From: Marisa cornuarietis
Taxonomy: Eukaryota; Mollusca; Gastropoda; Architaenioglossa; Ampullariidae
Length of the DNA: 64,000 nt
Direction of reading: 5' to 3'
NCBI GenBank assembly: GCA_004794655.1
Contig: SMMW01000056.1
Coordinates: 310,001-374,000, forward strand
Numbering within the stretch: position 1 is the stretch's first letter; every line of letters starts with the position of its first letter. The translations under genes were made by a program, and so were the position numbers. Below the pieces are notes generated by a model. It worked only from the letters and a program-made list of their open reading frames with translations. It ran no database searches and was not told where the DNA came from. Positions 23,901 through 33,330 of the stretch are shown one piece after another.

Positions 23901-25545
23901 GTGAATAAGCCCTCAATTATACAAACATTTGACTCTGTTGAAAGCCAGCGTAATATCAATGTAAATGTGTCAATGTTCGAAGACTCCAGTATTTACAGGA
24001 CTAATATTAGTGGTGGTGCAAGTATGAACAGTGCACACACAGCAGCCACTTCTGTGAACAGATCTAGCGCCAGCTCAGTAGGGGTTCCTTCAGGAGCTCA
24101 GAATGTGCAGGCAGTGGGGAATGTTGGTGTGAGCAGAACTGTTGCTGCGGGCATTCCACAGGGCATGGCTTCTGCCAGCAGCAGACAAGGTCCTCCACCC
24201 AGCATTCCCAAACATCCACAGGGGAACCAAAGTCTATCTGATGGTAAGTATTCTTTTTTTAAAAAAAAAATTTAATATTTACATGCACATTACCCTGCTT
24301 CTGGGTGGACCTTGCCCTATATGAGGTAAAATTAACACGATATTGTAATAATTTGAACAGCAATAACAGCATTTTCTTTTGGGCATTTTCAGATCATAGT
24401 CTGTTAACTGAATGTCAAACTATACTTTTTACTGTTCACTGGATTATAAATTAACTAGGAGTGTTAGTGTTTCCATAAAAATGAATGTTTGTTCCTGGGA
24501 ACTTGAAACTCATTCTAGGTAGTTATGGCTTGAACCAATGAAAGACAGCTGGAGACAGTGAAATCAAGAGAGCAGTTAACAGCTGCTAAGGGCACAAGGG
24601 AGAGAATACTGCTCGATTTTGAGCACATTTAATTCTACCAAGGCTTGGTGATGGCTGCTGTAAAAAAAAATGCTAAAAAAAAAAAGAAACAAAGAACTAA
24701 AACTTAGTAATGCAAATATGATCAGTGTGCTTAAATAAGTCTTGTATCAGTTCTAAGAATAAACCACAAGGCCTTTTAATGTAGCAAAAAATTATTCATC
24801 ATTTGGCATAAAATAAATTATAAACAAAGTTCAATTAGATCATTATATTTTAGCCAACATTTCCACAGCAACAGGTTTTTAGTATGCTGAGACATGTTTT
24901 GACACAGGATCTGTAAGGCCTCCAGTGCCTAGTAGAAAGCCAAGTCAGGCACCAGTGCTGCCTTCAGAAGAGCAGCAGTTGCAACAAAAGCCTTTGTCCC
25001 GGTCACATTCACAGCAGGATCACCAGCAACAACAGCAGAGACCACCCTCTCAACAGATGACAGAAACTCTAGCAACAGACACCGAATCAAACATGCTGTA
25101 AGCTGTCTTCGTTAGTGAATAAGTAGCAAGGCTTTTTAACTTCTCTTTGTTGTTCTTGGATTTTTAAAGATAATTTTATGGTTAGTGTAAAACAGCATTT
25201 TAATTTTTTTTCTTTATCACTTGCAATTCTGTGATACATTTAAATGGATTGTAAAAAATAAAAAACACTTGCTTGCAACAACATAACAAAATTGTCTCTC
25301 TTTGGTAAGCAGTTAACAGTTTAAGTGACTCTAAAAGACATGTTTATGGATGGGACATTTCTTGATGGTGTTTATATGTTCTAGCTGTTAAATGCTGCTG
25401 TGGACATATTCACATTATATCCTTTTTTCTTATGTCTAGGCCCTCACGTGCCGAAACAGGAAATGTGCTGAGTGACATCGATAACATGCTTCAGGATCTC
25501 ACCGATGAACTAGATGCAATGTTAATGGAGGAAACATCAGCGTGA
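360..25545 (+). CDS. CASKIN: Caskin-like scaffold protein, 3' part of gene (10 exons, N-terminus outside window)
   Basis: Coding exons: 360-806, 11246-11310, 19635-19856, 20088-20255, 20496-20606, 21325-21426, 21701-21839, 21994-24243, 24908-25097 and 25440-25545, with TGA at 25543. All introns are GT-AG and the phases join cleanly, giving 1,265 codons in the window. In order the product has a Pro/Tyr/Gly-rich stretch, a Ser-rich spacer, SAM1, SAM2, about 750 residues of disordered Pro/Ser/Thr-rich sequence with SH3-ligand motifs (KKAPPPPPKR), and an acidic C-terminal tail (DIDNMLQDLTDELDAML). This order is diagnostic of Caskin1/2. Caskins are multidomain scaffolds that bind CASK or LAR-type phosphatases and polymerise through tandem SAM domains. 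The ankyrin repeats and SH3 domain expected upstream are not in the window. I did not see the CASK-binding EEIWVLR-type motif in these exons, so it may lie upstream or be absent. Whether this is the single invertebrate Caskin or a paralogue cannot be told here. Confidence 0.9.
3355..3400. repeat. Imperfect (CA)n microsatellite
   Basis: CA repeats broken by single A and G substitutions (cacaaacacaca, cacgcacaca), in the large Caskin intron. Confidence 0.9.
4700..6419 (+). promoter_or_regulatory. CpG-rich block, candidate internal promoter / 5' non-coding exon
   Basis: This stretch has many CpGs (for example ctcgccgcgcgcgacgg near 4820 and the 5,810-5,930 region), GC-rich triplet runs (gcagcagcag, ctgctgttgctgctg) and no sustained ORF. 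It ends in a strong 5' splice site (gaccag|gtaagatg) at 6419/6420. Such an arrangement would fit an alternative first, untranslated exon giving a shorter Caskin transcript spliced to the exon at 11246. This is inference: no TATA box, initiator or transcript evidence is visible. Confidence 0.3.
7713..7768. repeat. (CA)28 microsatellite
   Basis: A pure CA tract inside the large Caskin intron. No surrounding ORF is real. Confidence 0.95.
8837..8899. repeat. (GT)31 microsatellite
   Basis: An uninterrupted GT tract ending in tgcttgtatgc, in the large Caskin intron. Confidence 0.95.
9337..9396. repeat. Compound (GA)n(GT)n microsatellite
   Basis: A short GA run passes directly into two GT runs separated by one GA step, in the large Caskin intron. 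Confidence 0.9.
11246..11310 (+). CDS. CASKIN: Caskin small exon (65 bp)
   Basis: A 65-bp exon lies between ttatgtttacag and gtgagtgt and encodes DAYEELPPAHGFPGYPSAQQ plus SQ. It continues the Pro/Tyr-rich composition of the previous exon. It enters in phase 1 (G|AT = Asp) and leaves in phase 0, matching the exon at 19635. It is supported by splice sites and phase only, since it is too short for a family motif. Confidence 0.7.
12532..12957. repeat. 46-bp minisatellite, 9 units plus a partial, each with a CRE-like palindrome
   Basis: The unit is approximately ACGTGTAGTCGTGACGTCATG + TGTACG + nnAGGAAACACATTTCAAG. Octamers begin at 12543, 12587, 12633, 12679, 12725, 12771, 12817, 12863 and 12909, so the period is 46 bp except for the first step of 44. 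Seven units carry exact TGACGTCA and two (12817, 12863) carry TGACGTCG. TGACGTCA is the full palindromic cAMP-response element bound by CREB/ATF factors. A partial tenth unit ends at 12957, next to aaaag|gtaagtag at about 12961. Confidence 0.95.
14880..14955 (-). repeat. tRNA-derived SINE-like fragment
   Basis: On the - strand there is a box B-like GGGTTCATATCCCG (plus coordinates 14898-14911). It is preceded by a tRNA-like CGCTTGTCACCACTGCGGG and followed by a T-run. The whole does not fold as a functional tRNA by eye (no clear acceptor stem), so it is called a SINE fragment. Weak evidence. Confidence 0.35.
17862..17901. repeat. Compound (CG)n(CA)n tract
   Basis: GTACGCGCGCGCGCG runs directly into (CA)n: about 40 bp of alternating purine-pyrimidine with a CG core, the classic Z-DNA-prone composition. 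It lies in the second large Caskin intron. Confidence 0.9.
19635..20255 (+). CDS. CASKIN: Caskin exons: Ser/His-rich spacer upstream of SAM1
   Basis: There are two phase-0 exons (19635-19856, 74 codons; 20088-20255, 56 codons). They encode a His/Asn/Ser-rich spacer (VHNHMFVEQHGEW; SPTHNHSPAHSNRNSAASS) and a Ser/Tyr-rich segment (QSYHSTSSSSLGSLDRLEES) ending in INVQELLQAGVP just before SAM1. The serine clusters are plausible phosphorylation sites (inference). The acceptor of the first exon lies 9 nt downstream of a 9-bp inverted repeat; see the finding on it. Confidence 0.8.
20496..21426 (+). CDS. CASKIN: Caskin SAM domain 1 (two exons)
   Basis: Exons 20496-20606 and 21325-21426 encode a complete SAM fold: DRELLQAWLHDLRFEEYYNN, then [20 protein letters not shown], then [20 protein letters not shown]. 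The AGYD...[23 protein letters not shown] core is the characteristic Caskin SAM1 signature. Helix-5 residues are basic (HRKRLKAEI). The split inside SAM1 falls between MTPE and DLTA, phase 0. In mammals the tandem SAM domains of Caskin1 form helical polymers. This is family knowledge and was not tested here. Confidence 0.92.
21701..22050 (+). CDS. CASKIN: Caskin SAM domain 2
   Basis: Exon 21701-21839 (HDLMEWLHLLGLGAYHETLA ... VTDITWEDLEEIGIKKL) joins in phase 1 to the start of the exon at 21994 (GHQKKIMLAIDRLKRITSG) to finish a second SAM domain. The LEEIGIKKLGHQKKIMLAI string is typical of SAM helix 5. Only about 10 residues separate SAM1 and SAM2, as in known Caskins. Confidence 0.92.
21994..24243 (+). 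CDS. CASKIN: Caskin large exon: disordered Pro/Ser-rich region
   Basis: A single 2,250-bp exon closes SAM2 and then encodes about 730 residues rich in Ser, Pro, Ala, Gln and His. Visible motifs are KKAPPPPPKRTHSIR (a class SH3 ligand), repeated KPPVP/KQPVP units, a short ordered-looking stretch AFASCVKSLSERFGKKSE, an acidic/poly-proline run (SDSDEFPPPPPPIAMDIITP) and NKPSIIQTFDSVESQRNI. It ends GATG|gtaagt. The remaining open frame past 24243 is intron read-through into poly-A and is not coding. Confidence 0.88.
24908..25545 (+). CDS. CASKIN: Caskin last two exons with C-terminal tail
   Basis: Exon 24908-25097 encodes GSVRPPVPSRKPSQAP and a Gln-rich stretch. The last exon, 25440-25545, encodes the end of the protein. 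The tail VLSDIDNMLQDLTDELDAML followed by MEETSA and TGA is the short conserved Caskin C-terminal motif, an acidic amphipathic helix. Phases are 1 in, 2 between and 0 at the stop. Confidence 0.9.
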
Positions 25546-26105
25546 AAAGTTATGATGTTTGGTGGAATTGTTTTTCGAAGTATGATACTTGTGTATCTGA
25601 GAGGACATGCTGGCCTACAAGATGGTCAACACTGCTTCATTCTTGCATCACTTATCTTCAGGGGATGAGTGTCTTCTTGTGATCTTGCACTGAGGCTCAT
25701 GATCACCTGAAAAAAATAATAGAGGAAGTGAAAGCAGTAGATGAAAAGTTTTCCCAAACAGTAGGCAGAATTTGTTGGTGTGTGGAGGAGATGGGAGAAT
25801 GAGACAAATCTTGCCGTGTGTCCCTGTAGCAGCTGACAGGTACATATTCATGGTCTTAGAGGAATGGTAGAGTACGCCATTTGTGTCTAGACCATCAGGC
25901 AAGCATCATTATCCATCATTTATAAGATCTCTTACAAGCTTTGCATGGCCAGTGTGTTAATCAGCATTCAGCAACAGCAAACAGCCTTGCTTGCATTTCA
26001 TATTCTACATATGTTAAAAGCACTGAGATGACCTACACTTAGATGAAATAGTTTCATGCAAGTTTTCTCACTCCTGAAGTGGTTTTGAGCTTTTAATAAA
26101 GTTTC
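25546..26105 (+). other. CASKIN: Caskin 3' UTR with poly(A) signal
   Basis: AT-rich sequence follows the TGA. The first canonical AATAAA in a suitable context is at 26095-26100 (cttttaataaagtttcac). A further AATAAA-containing stretch near 26208-26217 could serve a longer transcript. No ORF of note. Confidence 0.5.
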
Positions 26106-28244
26106 ACAGTGTACCAAAGGTCTTACAGTGTTGCGTTGGAAAAGACAAGCTAACTATTGGCAGATCATCTGTTTGTGATTTCATGACTAGAGTCTCAAAA
26201 TATGATACAAAATAAATACTAAACACAGACACAGAAGGGGGTATATACGCTGTGGGAGAACTGCCTTTCTTTCCTCCTCCTTGGTCCTAAGGTTAAAGCA
26301 AGCTTTATATTTACTTACTTGCTACAGTTTTTAAACAGATTCTGAAAACTAACCCAGTGCTTACAGATTTAATATATGCACTTGCATGTCAGTGTTGACT
26401 CTACAGATTAGCAATTAAGATTAGCATGACCAGAAATTTGGTAGTCTGGGTCATCTTAGAGAAAAACACGTGACTAACCCAGATTTGGTGTGAATCAAAA
26501 TGAAAAGTCTGAGGGCAGATCAAGAGCTGATTCCCAGCATCGTTAGTTATATTTTGAAAGCAGTGCTAACATTCTAGTGCTTAGGTGTGTATCCTGTACA
26601 TTTTTGTTGCTGTTAATGCAAATGCTGATTGATGTGGGTCAATCAAGGGGTCTCATGGATGCACAGCATGCATGGGCACATCTGACTCGTATGCAACAAT
26701 CGGTTCACAGCTGGAGGTTTTGAAATAATTATATGCTTTGGCTGGATTTATAGGAGAAAAACGAGAGCAGTCTACATCAACCATTTCGTTCAAGATTATT
26801 TTGTTGAATTTGTTGAAGCACATGAAAGTATTTCATGTATTTTTCTAACTGTTCATAAAATATGTATGTGACTGGAAAATATGACTTGAGCTGTTCTTTT
26901 CGCTAGACTTGAAAGCTTCCAAGGCTCAACTATTTAAAATAGCAGGTGAATGCATGTCGCTGTTTTTGTGCACTCAGAATTGTAGTTTTGTAACTTAATG
27001 CACATAACTTATGCTGTCACTAGAACTGTGATGGGGAAAACTAAACAGAATGGAAGTTTTCAAGCAAACGTCAAAAAGAGGAATAGATGTTGCCATCCAT
27101 TTTGGTTTCACATATTTTTCATGCACAAAGGATCATAAATTATTTACTTAACTGTGGTACACAAACTGTGCATGAGAAATACAGGGCACACATGAGTGCA
27201 ACACACACAAGCATGGCACGTTCATGGGTCGGGGGAAAATGCAAATCTCTTATCCCTCCCAGTGTGGAGTTAATAAAAAGTATTAACCTTTGACTTGTTG
27301 ACAAATACTTTGCTTTTTTGTTTAGCAAAATAAAGCACTATTTTCCTCATTTCTTGAGGAAAGGGACAGAAAATTGAATTAAAAAGATCTGTACCCTTTA
27401 TATTACTGATGATGCATGGAGGAGAGAATTGCTACACTTTACATGTAGGCCCTGATAAAACAGTTGCAGACTTAATGCATGCATGCTTATCCTTGTGTAA
27501 ATGTGATGGACAGTTTGGACTTTTCTTTGTGAAGGTGTTTGTTATGTCAAACATAAGATCTGCAGCTACTCTGCAGATTTGTTGCTGCTGAAGGTTGCTA
27601 CTCATCTTCCAAATTCCTCAACTGTATAGCACTCAGGAAACCAATATTTCTCAAGTTGACACACACACACACACACATTCTCTCACACACACTGACACAC
27701 CATGATGTGAATGTTTGTCATTATACATTGGTGCTGTGTTAACCCAAGGTTGTTGTTTTTTTCATATAGTGCTCAAGCGTTAACGCAAAAGACAAAGATG
27801 TTTTGTTATATTCATCAGCCAATTGTGGTAGACATCTTGACAAAATAAGCATAGCTTTCCCTCCCCAATTTCCTAATGACTAATTGATTCACTGTGATCT
27901 TCACCTGTTGCTTTTTTCACCTTGGTCTTTGCAGTAGAACATTATAATTATTCAGTTGTCTCCCTTTCACAATTCAGCTCCAGTTAGTAAATGAAGGTGC
28001 CAGGAGATGCCTGATCTTTTCTGCGTCCGGTGGCTTTTGTCTTGTCCTTGGCTATCGTGACAGTTTGAAAAGATGCTTCTAATAAATACAGCTTACTTTT
28101 CCTAAGTGGTCACAAAATTATCCACAAGTGAAAATCAAAATATCTTTTGATGCTTTCTCTTCATTAACTATCATGGTTAGATTTTACTCACTGCCATACT
28201 AACGGCATTTAAAAGCTCCCAACCATGGCAGATGGGGAAAAGCG
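26106..28244. other. Gene-free AT-rich intergenic DNA
   Basis: Lies downstream of the Caskin poly(A) signal. Contains a short CA run (about 27660-27678) and scattered AATAAA. Small ORFs (for example 27087-27293 and 27409-27591) have no recognisable domain and lack supporting context. Nothing else is seen. Confidence 0.5.
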
Positions 28245-28560
28245 CTCCTGGTAGTGTAGTGGTTATAACACTCTTGCTATCTCTGCAGTGAGAGGCCCAG
28301 GATTCAGATCTTGGGACACCCTCTTATATGTGACACCTATTCACAGAACCGGCCATTGGGTACTACAATTTGTTCCTTCCTTCTCCAGTCATATTGCAAA
28401 ATAACCTCCTGGTGGGAACACTTTCCCAATGAACCAACCAGCTAGATGGGGAATGGTTATACTGACTCACTGAACCTGAAAGTTGACTGTGTAGTACTGA
28501 CCTGCATCAGCAGGCCTTGATCAAAGGTCCGCGACAACTGTAGTCAAGGACTGAAGCCAC
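28245..28560 (+). repeat. tRNA-derived SINE
   Basis: The head resembles a tRNA: box A-like TGGTAGTGTAGTGG at 28249-28262 and box B-like GGATTCAGATC at 28300-28310, 38 bp apart. A tRNA-unrelated body of about 250 bp follows. It cannot be a functional tRNA because the acceptor stem does not pair and the T-arm is degenerate. The 3' limit is approximate. Confidence 0.6.
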
Positions 28561-29939
28561 CGTGCAAAAGGATGTTCCAGATGTTTATTCATGTGCAAGT
28601 AGAAGACTTTTTTTCCCAGTAAAATAAGATGATTATAAATCAGCATAAATATAAAAAACCAACCATTCAGGATTTGTTTAGCTAAATATTTAGATACCTC
28701 AATAGCAGAACTAAGCTTAAAGTCAGGTCTCCATCATTTCTGTTTTTCGACCTTTCGAAGATAGCATAGAGACCATTTTATGCTAAGGTACCGAACAATG
28801 ACACTGTTATGTAAAGAGGTTGTTGTATGAATTCCCATTGCAGTGCACATCCAAGCAAAACAAACAACAAAATGAATATGTTTGTCTTTACTTGTTTGAG
28901 AATAAAACAGATTTGTTGTCTCGCAGTTGATTCTCTGGCATTTGCAACACTATAATAGCCAGTTCTCCTAGCAGAAGCTCAATAAGACCAATCTACACAA
29001 AGCATACTTTCTGCTGTCAGTGGTTTAGAGATTTATAGATTTTACATAATTCCACCATCAAATTACCTTAGGGAACTGTTGTATCATCGTTAAAATCCTT
29101 TATGAAAAATTCACTTTTTCTTCTTTTGCTGATTCAAGTAGCTCTTTGCAGCATCTAACAATGGTCAGATCACATCACCTCAATTTTAAGTGTCCTTATC
29201 CCAGTCTTCATCAAGGGTTGTTAAGTACACGTGTTGTGGATTTCAGTTAAGGTTACAGACAATGTTCAGCTCGAATTTGTGCTCCAGGCAAAGTGGCATT
29301 TTGTGTGTACAGTGCTCTTACGCAGGAATATATCTCATCATCAACGATGACGAAGATTCTGGGAGGACTTGTTGCTCTTCTTTTGTTGCATGCGAAATAC
29401 TGCATTATTACATTGTGTATGTATTTAACAAACCTACATGTGTGCTGGTAGTCTTGACGTGTATTGTTCATGGTCAGACAGTAAACAATGTGATCAAGTT
29501 ATGTGTGATGGGTTTTATGTTGAATGTTCTTACTTTATGACAGTGTGCCAGATCTTTGGTGATAATGTCATTAGTATGCTAGTTCTTCAACTCATAGGTA
29601 CCTTCGTTATGCTGACTGCTCGCTAGTCACCTGCAGTCACCGCCAACCAGCCCAAACTCAAAGCAAACCTTTTGCCTTCGAGACTAGCCTGCTCTCTCTC
29701 TCCCCTTTACATCACAATTCTTATTAGCATCATTCACAACCATTCAAAACTTATGTCATTCACATGCATTCATTCTAACACAGCTGGCATGCCTCTACGA
29801 CATATGGACCTGTTTCATCGGTGCTTTCACTTTGGTTATCACATGGTTGATGCTGGACGTACAGTAAGCCCTAATATGCTGCTGTATGCAACAGACTTCA
29901 ACAGTCATGCTGAAAAGTGGTGGCTAGTCAAGTCTTGAA

Positions 29940-30290
29940 GTGTCCAGGGCCACAGCATCACCATTAAGATCCTGTACATTAAATGTCGGGCCACCAATTT
30001 AAAGCGTCAAGAGAATTATTTCGAGCTTACTAAATCCTTTCCAATTGCTCCATGAATTTTTTTTATGCTGAACTATCAGTTGCAGTAAAGGTGGGTCTGG
30101 CAGAAATCAGATGGACAAGCTTTGGAGAAACAGCAATATATGAAGGCCACAGGCTAGTGGCAAGGAAACCAAACATGAGCATGGCACAGTGTGGGCTCTC
30201 GTACATAAGGAAGTGGCCACAGAAATCATCAGCTATTCCCCCACAAGATTATCTGATTTGGCCCGTCATCCAGCACAACACCTGATGTTA
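29940..30290 (+). pseudogene. Decayed non-LTR endonuclease fragment (RTE-like)
   Basis: Two frames give short stretches reminiscent of the endonuclease/exonuclease/phosphatase domain of RTE-type LINEs. CTLNVGPP near 29970 resembles the N-terminal 'TLNV' motif. VGLAEIRWTSFGETAIYEGHRL (about 30092-30155) resembles the catalytic 'xxE(V/T)RWTG.GE....GH' motif with its Glu. Frames are broken and no reverse transcriptase was found nearby. Call based on motif recall only. Confidence 0.4.
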
Positions 30291-31590
30291 ACCATCCTCC
30301 AAGTGAAGTGGGGGCTGCTGAGGCAGACATAGAACTAGATGGTAGGAATGTACCAACCACTCCATGCATGACCTACTCAACCACTGTCACAGAAGGCACA
30401 TCTCAGCTGTCTGGTCTAATCATCCCTCCCCACCGACAACAGGTACCAGCCGGCCAGCCCCACAGGTGTGTGGGTAAAGGGATGGACAATGATGAGGTGG
30501 ATAACAACTTGTCAATTTCAAAACAGTATAAATTTGAGGTTCAGACAGTGAGCAACAGCTGCTGTATTTTTACAAGCGCAAAGCTGTGCTTGTTCCAACC
30601 CATTTATGCTTCACGCTCCATTATTGGATTTTTTTTCTCTTCAAATTATTGCTCTTTGAATATCTAGGTCACAAACGTGAATTGCATACATTCAAAAAGT
30701 CCAATCTCCTGCATAAATGGGTTAAGGTGTATCAACTGCCACATTATCTTCACTGCAAACCTGATCTATGTGTATGCAAAGGCTGTTCACATCAAGGAGT
30801 TATGTTACTAGTGGAGTAGCATCTTGGCCAGCTGTGCCAGACCACGTGTTCACACAATTTGTGGAAGCAGCTTCTGGCACTACCTTTGAGAATTGGGGAA
30901 TCAGGCACCTTCAATCCTTCACTTTGTTGCGTACCAGCAGCAGCAGTTTCCGGGGCTTAAATTTTATGCCTCTGCCTAGGCTTGGCACGAGCGTGGAACA
31001 GAATGAGTGGAGAAGGTGCCCAGAGCACGCCATAAGATGTGATCTTTAGTTTAATCCTGACAACGCAACTGTTTGCAGTCACCACCTTGCATAAAATACG
31101 GTAGGTTAATGCATTTTACAAATACTTTTTTCATTTACATCTCAGAATATTTAGTTGTGATGACAAACTTGTATTAATGGACTACTTGCAGACGATTATT
31201 TTCCAGTAAACTGATAGAGCAAGGCTTTTGTACACAAAACTTCTGGCTTAGTCACATTCATGGTTTAAGCTCGCCAAGACCAACAGGGGAGTACTTCGAA
31301 GAGGCTAAGCACTGGGAATCAGTCCACCTATACACATTCATGATTTATACCACCCCACCTGAAAGTGATAAATGTGTACTTTTTACCTGACACTCCTTCA
31401 CACATTTTATGCCCATAAGCTTTTCTTAACACTAGTCCTCTTTTGGTTGTACCCACAAAACCTGCGTTTTTATGCTTGCTTGTATAGATTTACTTAACAC
31501 ATCAAGTTCAGGCCTTGACCTTTGATTCCGATACCCAGGAATGCATGAATTTTCAAAAATAACAATTAAACATGGGGTGCGGAGAATTGG
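30291..31590. other. Intergenic stretch, no supported gene
   Basis: Several open stretches (about 30308-30667 and 30768-31049) encode no domain I recognise and look like decayed repeat. A weak similarity of SQLSGLIIPPHRQ near 30395 to tails of Gypsy polyproteins is not sufficient for a call. Confidence 0.4.
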
Positions 31591-31714
31591 GTGTTTTACA
31601 TCAAGCCAGCAACTTAAGTTTTATCCCGGCAAGGCAGTCAGCCCTGTAAACATATGCAGAGATAGAACAGCCAACATTCACTGTATTGGTGACAGGCATT
31701 AGCCAGACCACCCT
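31591..31714 (-). repeat. SINE copy (same family as 41335-41525)
   Basis: Shares with the 41.4 kb copy, in the same order and orientation, 'GTTTTAC..CA..C.AGCAACT', 'GGCAGTCAGCCCTGTAAACA' and 'CACTGTATTGGTGACAG...GCC..ACC.CCCT'. Diverged. The 41.4 kb copy has recognisable tRNA boxes on the - strand. Confidence 0.55.
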
Positions 31715-33260
31715 ATTAAAACATTTGAGGAAGATATAAATATTGCACTTTCTTGTATATCCGAAGTAAATCAAATTATTTTTAAAAATTTTGATGCAAG
31801 GTTATGCACAATCGATCATCACCGCTTTGTTTTGTCTGGTGTTCAGTGGATTTAATAGTTACACACCACGTTGAAATGGTAAGCACAGCTTACGATGACA
31901 AAAATAGGCTGCAAGGTACATGTGGAAAAATGTAAATCTTTATGTTCTTGCTCAAATGCCAAGAGATTTAACGTTTTCAACGTGATTTACCTCGCCAAAT
32001 GAATATGTACCTTTTTTGGGTTTAGTTTTGTGGTAAAATTTCGACTGACACGGGTGGGCAGTCCAGCCTTAATAGGCGCAGAAGAGGCCAAGCCATGGGA
32101 AAATACCTTCTCAATCGCTGACACAGTGAGAAACACAAACCAACCTTCTTAACTCAATCTATACTGAACACTACGGAAGTCTTAAGCGGCGGTTCCGAAC
32201 CCTTGGACGGATGTATTTACCCCTTTTTCAAAAAAGCATAAAAAATTAACTAAAAGAGGTAGAAGAAGAACTCAAATTGATAATGATAGATCAAAATGTA
32301 CAGAAAAGGAATAGCCTAACCCTGTGTTTGCTTGAAAATACACTTTTATAGTATTCCCAACAGAAAATGCCATGATGATGAGCTCAAAAAAACTCCCGCA
32401 ACGTAAATGAAAATAATATAAGGGAAGAAACTACTGAAATCTTTTGGAAATAGTCCACCATGATTCCCTCCCTTCAAAAACTAGTCCAGCCAATCAAAAA
32501 ATTCATTTGTAAGAGGGAAAAATGTAAACAAATGGTCGAGCGCCATTTTAAACTATCGAAAGTACGTTGGGTTTACTCAATTTGACATGGATTTGTACTT
32601 CAACAACCGCAAAGGAGAAAATAGTAATATTTTAATTCTAATAAAACATGTTTGTTTGGTACTGTCTGTATATATTGAGTAAATAATTTTGTTGTTTTCT
32701 GAAAGTTACGTTCAGTGTTCTAAAACACATACAGTTCATTTGATTTTAGTACTCGAAGACAAAACCTATGTATCTCAAAATTTACACCAAGTGAATGTTT
32801 TAAAAAAGCTCTTTAAAACGTTGTATTACAGATGGTTATCTTTACTATAGATTAATAAATATAAATTTTCAAAGCTGCCGGTCAAAATTTCAATACCGGG
32901 AATTTGCTAGCCTTTTACCAAACAGAAAGACAGGTAGCGTGCAAAGACTTTCTGTTAAAACTTACTTCCTACACTTTTTAAGAAAGACAATTGTGTTCAG
33001 AAATGAATAAGCTATATTATTAAGTTTTTCTTCTAAAAAAAAAAAACGATGTTTAAGAGTAACATTTAAAACCTGCATCACACCATAGGGTGGAAACCAG
33101 GTTCAGGCGAAGATCACGTGATCGCCCTTATGAGGGTGATATGTAAGGAAAGAGTTAATCACCATTTGACAGAACTTTGTAAGGTGCTAGCATGTCTCAA
33201 ATCTATTACAAAAAGCTAATTTCTGTATCCACACAATACAAATAGAAAAGCAATGGTTGT
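31715..33260. other. Gene-free AT-rich stretch downstream of RPL18
   Basis: No ORF with recognisable content. Contains TCACGTGA at 33115-33122 and poly-A tracts. Confidence 0.4.
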
Positions 33261-33268
33261 ACAGGTTG

Positions 33269-33274
33269 TTTATT
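33269..33274 (-). terminator. RPL18: RPL18 poly(A) signal AATAAA
   Basis: AATAAA on the - strand, 57 nt past the stop codon (gcaataaacaacctg), giving a very short 3' UTR as usual for ribosomal protein genes. Confidence 0.75.
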
Positions 33275-33330
33275 GCAACAAGACACTGTACACCCACAAA
33301 GTCCAAGCAAATGGCTGTGAAGACATTGCC

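Noticed and set aside
24244..24275. Caskin ending at the stop after the 21994 exon (product ending ...FFKKKI)
   Set aside because: The sequence past 24243 is a perfect donor (G|gtaagt) followed by poly-A read-through. The next exons carry the conserved Caskin tail in phase.
28245..28320. A functional tRNA gene
   Set aside because: Box A and B are present, but the acceptor stem does not pair and there is no CCA-adjacent discriminator context; fits a SINE head.
30291..31049. ORFs 30308-30667 and 30768-31049 as host genes
   Set aside because: No domain, no splice context and repeat-like surroundings; the similarity to Gypsy tails is too weak to use.
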